Origin: Vulcanimicrobiota bacterium
Lineage (GTDB): Bacteria; Vulcanimicrobiota; Vulcanimicrobiia; Vulcanimicrobiales; Vulcanimicrobiaceae
Reading direction: 5' to 3'
NCBI GenBank assembly: GCA_003167055.1
Contig: PMUE01000100.1
Span: 1 to 9,875 of the forward strand
Length of the DNA: 9,875 bases
Made by a program: the position numbers and the translations under genes
Notes under the pieces: generated by a model
Database searches by the model: none
Told to the model about the DNA's origin: nothing
What the model saw: the letters and a program-made list of their open reading frames with translations, nothing else
Shown here: positions 6,083 through 9,875 of the stretch, piece by piece
Layout: every line of letters begins with the position of its first letter
Position numbering within the stretch: the stretch's first letter is position 1

Positions 6083-8062
6083 GTGGAAAGTTCCAATGCG
6101 GAGTTTTCGCGCGCGTACGACGCGCACGCGGCCGAAGCGCTGCGCCGGCTCGATGACGTTGCCGCCACGCTCGCAAAACCCCTGATCGCGCAATTCTACG
6201 AAAGTCTCGCGCGCTCGAGCCCGATTGCCGAAGTTCTCGCGCGTCTCACGCCCGATGAGTTTGCCCATCTAGAGGCGAGCCAAGTCGAGTATCTTGCGAT
6301 GCTCGTCAACTCGAAATTGACCTTTTCGACCCATCAAGCGCAGGCGCGGCGCGCCGGTCGCATTCATGCCCTAGTCGGCGTCGACATTCAGTGGCTGGTC
6401 GAAGCGCTCGTGATCTTTCAAAGCGGCATCCAACGCTATCTGCTCGACAACGTCATCGCCGAAGCGCGCGAACCGATCGAACGAGCGCTCTCCCTACGCA
6501 TTCTCGTCGACTTGCACGAGCAGGTCGCGGGATACCGGCAGGTGAGCCGCGACCTCACCGCTACGATGGGCGAGATCGATCGGGTGGTGATTTCCGCATC
6601 CAACCTATCCGATCTCGTGCACGCCATTCTTGCAACGCTCGCCGGATTGCCCGGCGACGTCTCGGGGTACTTCGGACGCGCTGACGACGAAGGCGATCTG
6701 CAAATCGAGGCGACATTCGGCGACGCGGATGAATATCTGCGCGCGATGACAGCCGGCCGCATTCCGCAGATTACCACCGAACCGAACGTTCCTTCGGGGC
6801 AAGGTCCCGGAGGCCGCGCGTGGCGTAGCGGCCACATCATCGTTTCGGATGCGTGGCAGCTCGAACCGGGCCGCGCACCCTGGCTCTCCGTGGGCGCGGA
6901 ACTCGGATTTCGCTCGAGCGCAGCCCTGCCGTTGGTCGACGAAAACGGGCGCACCGTCGCGATGCTTGGACTCTACAGCCGCTATCCTGGATTCTTCTCG
7001 ACCGATCACGTCTCGCGCTTTCTCAATCATATCCGGCACGTGCTCAGTCATGCGGTGGTCGCGCGGATCGCCGCGCCCGTCATCTCGATGAGCGATCGTC
7101 ACGAGTATCGCCGTATGCTCGAGCGTCATCGCGTGAAGCTGCACTATCAACCGATCATCGACCTTCGCGACGGATCGCTGGCAAAAATCGAAGCGCTGGC
7201 GCGCATGCAGGGTAATGAGCCCGAGCCGATCATGCCGGCCCGATTTCTTCCGGCGCTGGGTGATGCCGAATTGCTCGCACTCTTCGAGCAAGTCGTACGC
7301 CAAGCGTGTCGCGACTGTCACGATCTCGAGCGCGACGGCCTGCGCACGCGCATCGCGATCAACATTCCGGCCGAAGCACTTGGCGACACGCGCTATCTCA
7401 ACGTACTCTTCGGCGCGATCGCAGAGCACGAACTGCCTCCCGACCGGCTCGCGCTCGAAGTGCTCGAAACCCAGATCGGCGCGGGCGACGCGGTGCGCCA
7501 TCGGCACTTCATCTCGCGTCTGCGCGAAGCCGGGATCGCGATCGAGCAAGACGATCTCGGCGCGGGACACAGTTCGTTGGTTCGCCTCGATCAGTATCCG
7601 TTCGACGCGGTAAAGGTCGATCAAGAATTGGTGAGCGGCGCGCTACGCAATCCGCAGCGCGCGCTCGAGTTCATTCTCTACCTCACCCGTTTGGCGCACG
7701 CGCTCGAAACGCCCGTTACCGTCGAAGGCTTGGAGAACGTGGGGATTCTCGAGGCCGCCGCCGTTCTTGGCGCTGATTGCGGTCAGGGCCATGCGATCGC
7801 GATGCCGATGCCTGTCGCGCAATTGCGCGATTGGCACCGCACCTACGTGTACCCGGTGAATCCGCACGAGCCGCGCACCGCGCTCGGCGTCATGGCCGGC
7901 TATCTGTTGTGGGATATCGAGCGGGCGCATCGCGTCGCCGAGCACTTCATCAACTTCAACGAACTGCACGACAGCAACATCGATCGCCTTCGCCGGCACG
8001 AGGCGACGACCGCGCCGCAGATCATCGCAACGCTACGCGACTACTGGCTCGAACGCAACTAG
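6083..8062 (+). CDS. Globin-coupled c-di-GMP phosphodiesterase (sensor globin - GAF - EAL)
   Basis: The 659-residue cytoplasmic protein has no membrane segments. Residues about 15-145 resemble a sensor globin (protoglobin): an FYESL helix with possible distal Tyr39, then GRIHALVGVDIQWLVEAL (92-109), where H95 is the likely heme-proximal His. Residues about 165-325 look like a GAF domain (SSAALPLVDENGRTVAMLGLYS, 278-299). Residues about 340-580 are an EAL domain with its usual metal and catalytic residues: E370 in EAL, N427 in INIP, E462, D490-D491 in QDDLGAG, K511 in VKVD, E548 in VEGLE and Q568 in QGH. It should hydrolyse c-di-GMP under control of O2 or another heme ligand, though heme binding is not proven. 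No GGDEF domain is present. Residues about 585-659 are an unassigned extension with six His. Most known globin-coupled sensors end in chemoreceptor or GGDEF domains. It begins 82 nt after the DUF1254 gene and converges on the crotonase gene, sharing its stop. Confidence 0.9.
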   Translation: MESSNAEFSRAYDAHAAEALRRLDDVAATLAKPLIAQFYESLARSSPIAEVLARLTPDEFAHLEASQVEYLAMLVNSKLTFSTHQAQARRAGRIHALVGVDIQWLVEALVIFQSGIQRYLLDNVIAEAREPIERALSLRILVDLHEQVAGYRQVSRDLTATMGEIDRVVISASNLSDLVHAILATLAGLPGDVSGYFGRADDEGDLQIEATFGDADEYLRAMTAGRIPQITTEPNVPSGQGPGGRAWRSGHIIVSDAWQLEPGRAPWLSVGAELGFRSSAALPLVDENGRTVAMLGLYSRYPGFFSTDHVSRFLNHIRHVLSHAVVARIAAPVISMSDRHEYRRMLERHRVKLHYQPIIDLRDGSLAKIEALARMQGNEPEPIMPARFLPALGDAELLALFEQVVRQACRDCHDLERDGLRTRIAINIPAEALGDTRYLNVLFGAIAEHELPPDRLALEVLETQIGAGDAVRHRHFISRLREAGIAIEQDDLGAGHSSLVRLDQYPFDAVKVDQELVSGALRNPQRALEFILYLTRLAHALETPVTVEGLENVGILEAAAVLGADCGQGHAIAMPMPVAQLRDWHRTYVYPVNPHEPRTALGVMAGYLLWDIERAHRVAEHFINFNELHDSNIDRLRRHEATTAPQIIATLRDYWLERN

Positions 8063-8805
8063 CGCGCCAGGAATTTCGTGAAGGCGGCGCGCGCTTCCTC
8101 GGACTGGAGCGCCGCCCCGAAGGCGGCTGTTTCATCGCTCACCGCACGCTCGACCAGATCGGCGAAGCGCGCCTTGAGCAAGCGTTTCGTACTCGCAATC
8201 GCCTTGGGCGGCAGCTCTGCAAGCGCGCCACACATAGTCGTGACTGCACCATCGACGTCGGCATCGTCGGTGACGCGCGTTACTAAACCGATGTGGTGCG
8301 CCTCTTCGGCGCCGAACTGCTCGCCGGAGAGCATCAACCACGACGCACGCATGCGTCCGGCGATGAGCGGAAAGATCACGCTCGAGCCGGCCTCGGGAAC
8401 CAGGCCAAGCCGTGCGAACGGCAGCGCAAAGCGCGCCGATCGCCCCGCGACAACCGCATCGCAGTGCATCAGCATCGTCGTTCCAAAGCCGATCGCCACG
8501 CCTTTGACGCCGGCAAGCAGCGGCTTCGGAAACGCGATCATCGCCCGAATGAGTTTGATGACCGGCAGCTCCTCACCGTGGTTCTGTGCGCCCGCGGCGA
8601 GAAAATCTCCGAGGTCATTGCCCGCGGTGAACACCTCACCGCCAAAGATGCCGACGGCGCGAATCGCATCGTCGCGTGCGGCATCATTGAGACCGTCGAG
8701 CAACGCCTGATACATCGCGACCGTGATCGCATTCTTCTTCTCGGGCCGGTTGAACCGGAGTGACGCGATTGCGCCGTCCTTGCTATAGAGTATTTGTTCG
8801 CTCAT
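8059..8805 (-). CDS. Crotonase-fold enoyl-CoA isomerase-like protein
   Basis: The 248-residue crotonase (enoyl-CoA hydratase/isomerase) domain lacks targeting signals. The CoA-binding and oxyanion-hole regions are FTAGNDLGDF (59-68) and GVAIGFGTTM (102-111). In hydratases two Glu act, one in GGG.E and one in PEI. Here those positions are Thr (about T109/T110) and Phe130. A Glu appears instead in LVPEAGSS (E138), matching the 'PEG.SS' of peroxisomal ECI2-type and yeast Eci1-type Delta3,Delta2-enoyl-CoA isomerases. It is therefore more likely to shift double bonds of unsaturated acyl-CoAs than to hydrate them. Annotation as plain enoyl-CoA hydratase would be an over-simplification. ATG 8805-8803 is 2 nt past the SDR stop with no Shine-Dalgarno site, so translation is probably coupled to that gene. 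Its stop is the CTAG that also stops the EAL gene on the other strand. Confidence 0.92.
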   Translation of the reverse strand: MSEQILYSKDGAIASLRFNRPEKKNAITVAMYQALLDGLNDAARDDAIRAVGIFGGEVFTAGNDLGDFLAAGAQNHGEELPVIKLIRAMIAFPKPLLAGVKGVAIGFGTTMLMHCDAVVAGRSARFALPFARLGLVPEAGSSVIFPLIAGRMRASWLMLSGEQFGAEEAHHIGLVTRVTDDADVDGAVTTMCGALAELPPKAIASTKRLLKARFADLVERAVSDETAAFGAALQSEEARAAFTKFLAR

Positions 8806-8807
8806 CG

Positions 8808-9680
8808 TTATCTATTCGGGAGTGGAAGTAAGTTGGTTTTGGAGCGCGCGATCGAAGCATCCGGTACGAAGAAGTCCGGCATCAACGGACCGCTCGGATC
8901 GTACGCGTACGAGGAAAAATCGGTAACGCCTTCGGCGCGCAACACTTCCTCGTCGATGAAGAAGTTGCCGGTACAGGTCTTGGCCGGACGATTGAGAATG
9001 GCGACCGCCGCGTCGGCAACGACCTCGGGCTTGCGCGAGACCTTGGCCAAGCTATCGCCGCCGAGAATGTTGCGCACCGCCGCGGTATCGATCGTCGTCA
9101 GCGGCCACAGCGAATTGACGGCGATGCCCTCATCCACAAGTTCCGCCGACATGCCGAGCGTACACATCGACATGCCGAACTTCGCCATCGTGTAGGCAAC
9201 GTGGTTCTTGAACCAGCGCGCCTGCATGTCGAGCGGCGGGGACAGGTTGAGGATGTGCGGGTTTTCGGCGCGGGCGAGATGCGGAATCGTCGACTTGGAG
9301 CAAACAAATGTTCCGCGCGCGTTGATCTGCTGCATCAAATCGTAGCGCTTCATATCGGTCTTCGTCGTTGGCGTGAGCGAAATCGCGCTTGCATTGTTGA
9401 TGCAGATATCGATGCCGCCGAAGTGCTCGGCAGCTTGAGACGCTGCGGCCCGAACCTGTTCCTCGAAGCGAATGTCACACGAGATCGCCAGCGCCTTACC
9501 GCCGGCCGCCTCGATCTCTGCGGCCGCGGTGTAGATCGTGCCGGGGAGTTTTGGATTTGGGTCCGTGGTCTTGGCTACGATCGCGACGTTCGCACCGTCG
9601 CGGGCAGCCCGAAGGGCGATCGCGAGGCCGATTCCCCGGCTCGCACCACTTACGAAAAGCGTCTTTCCTTGAAGGCTCAT
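8808..9680 (-). CDS. HSDL2-like short-chain dehydrogenase/reductase
   Basis: The 290-residue classical-fold SDR resembles the dehydrogenase part of animal hydroxysteroid dehydrogenase-like protein 2. The nucleotide-binding motif is SGASRGIG (11-18, with Ser in place of the usual first Thr). NNASAIS follows at 95-101, and the catalytic residues are N120, S147 (ILNLSPPL), Y163 and K167 (AYTMAKFGMSMC). Strings shared with HSDL2 include KLPGTIYTAAAEIEAAGGKAL (split at 44-64), RGTF, LGGDS and TGNFFIDEEVLRAEG. The SCP2 lipid-transfer domain that follows in animal HSDL2 is absent, and the protein ends after LMPDFFVPD and a short tail. NAD(P)-dependent oxidation or reduction of a lipid-type alcohol or ketone is likely, but the substrate is unknown. 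Pairing with an enoyl-CoA isomerase gene 2 nt downstream suggests fatty-acid or related acyl-CoA breakdown. ATG 9680-9678 has no good Shine-Dalgarno site. Confidence 0.94.
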   Translation of the reverse strand: MSLQGKTLFVSGASRGIGLAIALRAARDGANVAIVAKTTDPNPKLPGTIYTAAAEIEAAGGKALAISCDIRFEEQVRAAASQAAEHFGGIDICINNASAISLTPTTKTDMKRYDLMQQINARGTFVCSKSTIPHLARAENPHILNLSPPLDMQARWFKNHVAYTMAKFGMSMCTLGMSAELVDEGIAVNSLWPLTTIDTAAVRNILGGDSLAKVSRKPEVVADAAVAILNRPAKTCTGNFFIDEEVLRAEGVTDFSSYAYDPSGPLMPDFFVPDASIARSKTNLLPLPNR

Positions 9681-9875
9681 GCTCGTCTGTTAGCAACAGC
9701 CGGCCCTCCCGGCCTGCGCGGTGGGGAACCGCCCTCAGCAGCATCGGGAGCGAGGCTCTGGGCAAGCCGAGTTCGCTATTCGTGAACCCTAGTTTGAAGA
9801 TTAGGCACACCTAGTAGTAAACCCCGGGTTGGCCACTACCACGCTTTCGACGCGCGACTCTACGGGACGAACGTA
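9681..9875. other. Non-coding region upstream of the SDR-isomerase operon
   Basis: No credible gene is visible in these 195 bases. Next to the SDR start are two small hairpins: GCCGG (9699-9703) with CCGGC (9709-9713), and GCGGT (9718-9722) with ACCGC (9728-9732). Their loops are CCCTC and GGGGA. On the minus strand TTGCTAACAG ends 6 nt before the ATG, resembling the spacing of the DUF1254 promoter, but the -10 match is poor (TAACAG). The region must contain the operon's promoter unless transcription starts outside the window. Confidence 0.5.
9788..9830. promoter_or_regulatory. Candidate operator: direct and inverted CCTAGT repeats in an AT-rich patch
   Basis: CCTAGT occurs at 9788-9793 and 9810-9815, 22 bp apart (about two helical turns). 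The second copy is half of an imperfect palindrome, ATTAGG-CACA-CCTAGT (9800-9815). A palindrome AACCC-C-GGGTT follows at 9820-9830. The patch is AT-rich against a GC-rich background and lies 108-150 bp upstream of the SDR start. Regulator binding is inference only. Confidence 0.3.

Noticed and set aside
6605..7624. Long open frame (339 codons) on the minus strand opposite the EAL gene
   Set aside because: It is antisense to the GAF and EAL coding region. It has no family motif or plausible ribosome site and looks like a codon-bias shadow.
9700..9840. Cobalamin-riboswitch-like strings (GGTGGGGAACC at 9720-9730, GGCCACTACC at 9831-9840)
   Set aside because: The two boxes resemble parts of the B12 element, but the conserved middle is missing and the strand and gene direction do not fit, so this looks like chance.
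1..9875. Mobile elements, CRISPR arrays, tRNA or rRNA genes, defence islands
   Set aside because: No transposase or integrase motifs, spaced repeats or RNA-gene signatures were seen on either strand. Composition and gene spacing look uniform across the window.

Overview
The window is dense, GC-rich bacterial chromosome with about 95% coding. Eight genes are visible: one is cut by the left edge and seven are complete. There is no rRNA, tRNA, CRISPR array, transposase or phage gene. The exact lineage cannot be read from this sequence. An acid-protease lipoprotein whose lipobox Cys is followed directly by four Gly, a Tat-exported carbonic anhydrase, high GC and scarce Shine-Dalgarno sites would suit a soil or acid-habitat lineage such as Candidatus Eremiobacterota (WPS-2/Vulcanimicrobiota). 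That assignment is inference only.

Region 1 (1-4714, + strand) reads as one co-directional unit: the C-terminal tail of an arylsulfatase, a two-domain SAM methyltransferase 1 nt later, a class II aldolase/adducin-head protein overlapping it by ATGA, a Tat-exported beta-carbonic anhydrase 25 nt later, and a lipoprotein S53 (sedolisin/kumamolisin-type) peptidase 26 nt after that. A strong intrinsic terminator that starts inside the peptidase stop codon closes the unit. The last two genes have the only clear Shine-Dalgarno sites in the unit and both products leave the cytoplasm.

Region 2 (4715-8062, + strand) begins with an extended -10 element placed so that the transcript would start at or next to the GTG of a DUF1254/DUF1214 protein. 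An 82-nt spacer with potential RNA structure follows. Then comes a 659-residue signalling protein that joins a sensor globin, a GAF-like domain, an EAL c-di-GMP phosphodiesterase domain and a His-rich C-terminal extension.

Region 3 (8059-9875, - strand) is a two-gene lipid-metabolism operon transcribed leftwards: an HSDL2-like short-chain dehydrogenase, then 2 nt later a crotonase-fold protein whose active site fits Delta3,Delta2-enoyl-CoA isomerase better than hydratase. Its last gene converges on the EAL gene, and both use the same CTAG palindrome as stop codon. The last 195 bases are non-coding and hold small hairpins and a repeat-containing AT-rich patch that may be the operon's control region.

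No clearly new multi-gene system is evident. The points most worth following are the globin-GAF-EAL protein with its structured leader, the probable leaderless DUF1254 gene, and the exported carbonic anhydrase/acid protease pair.
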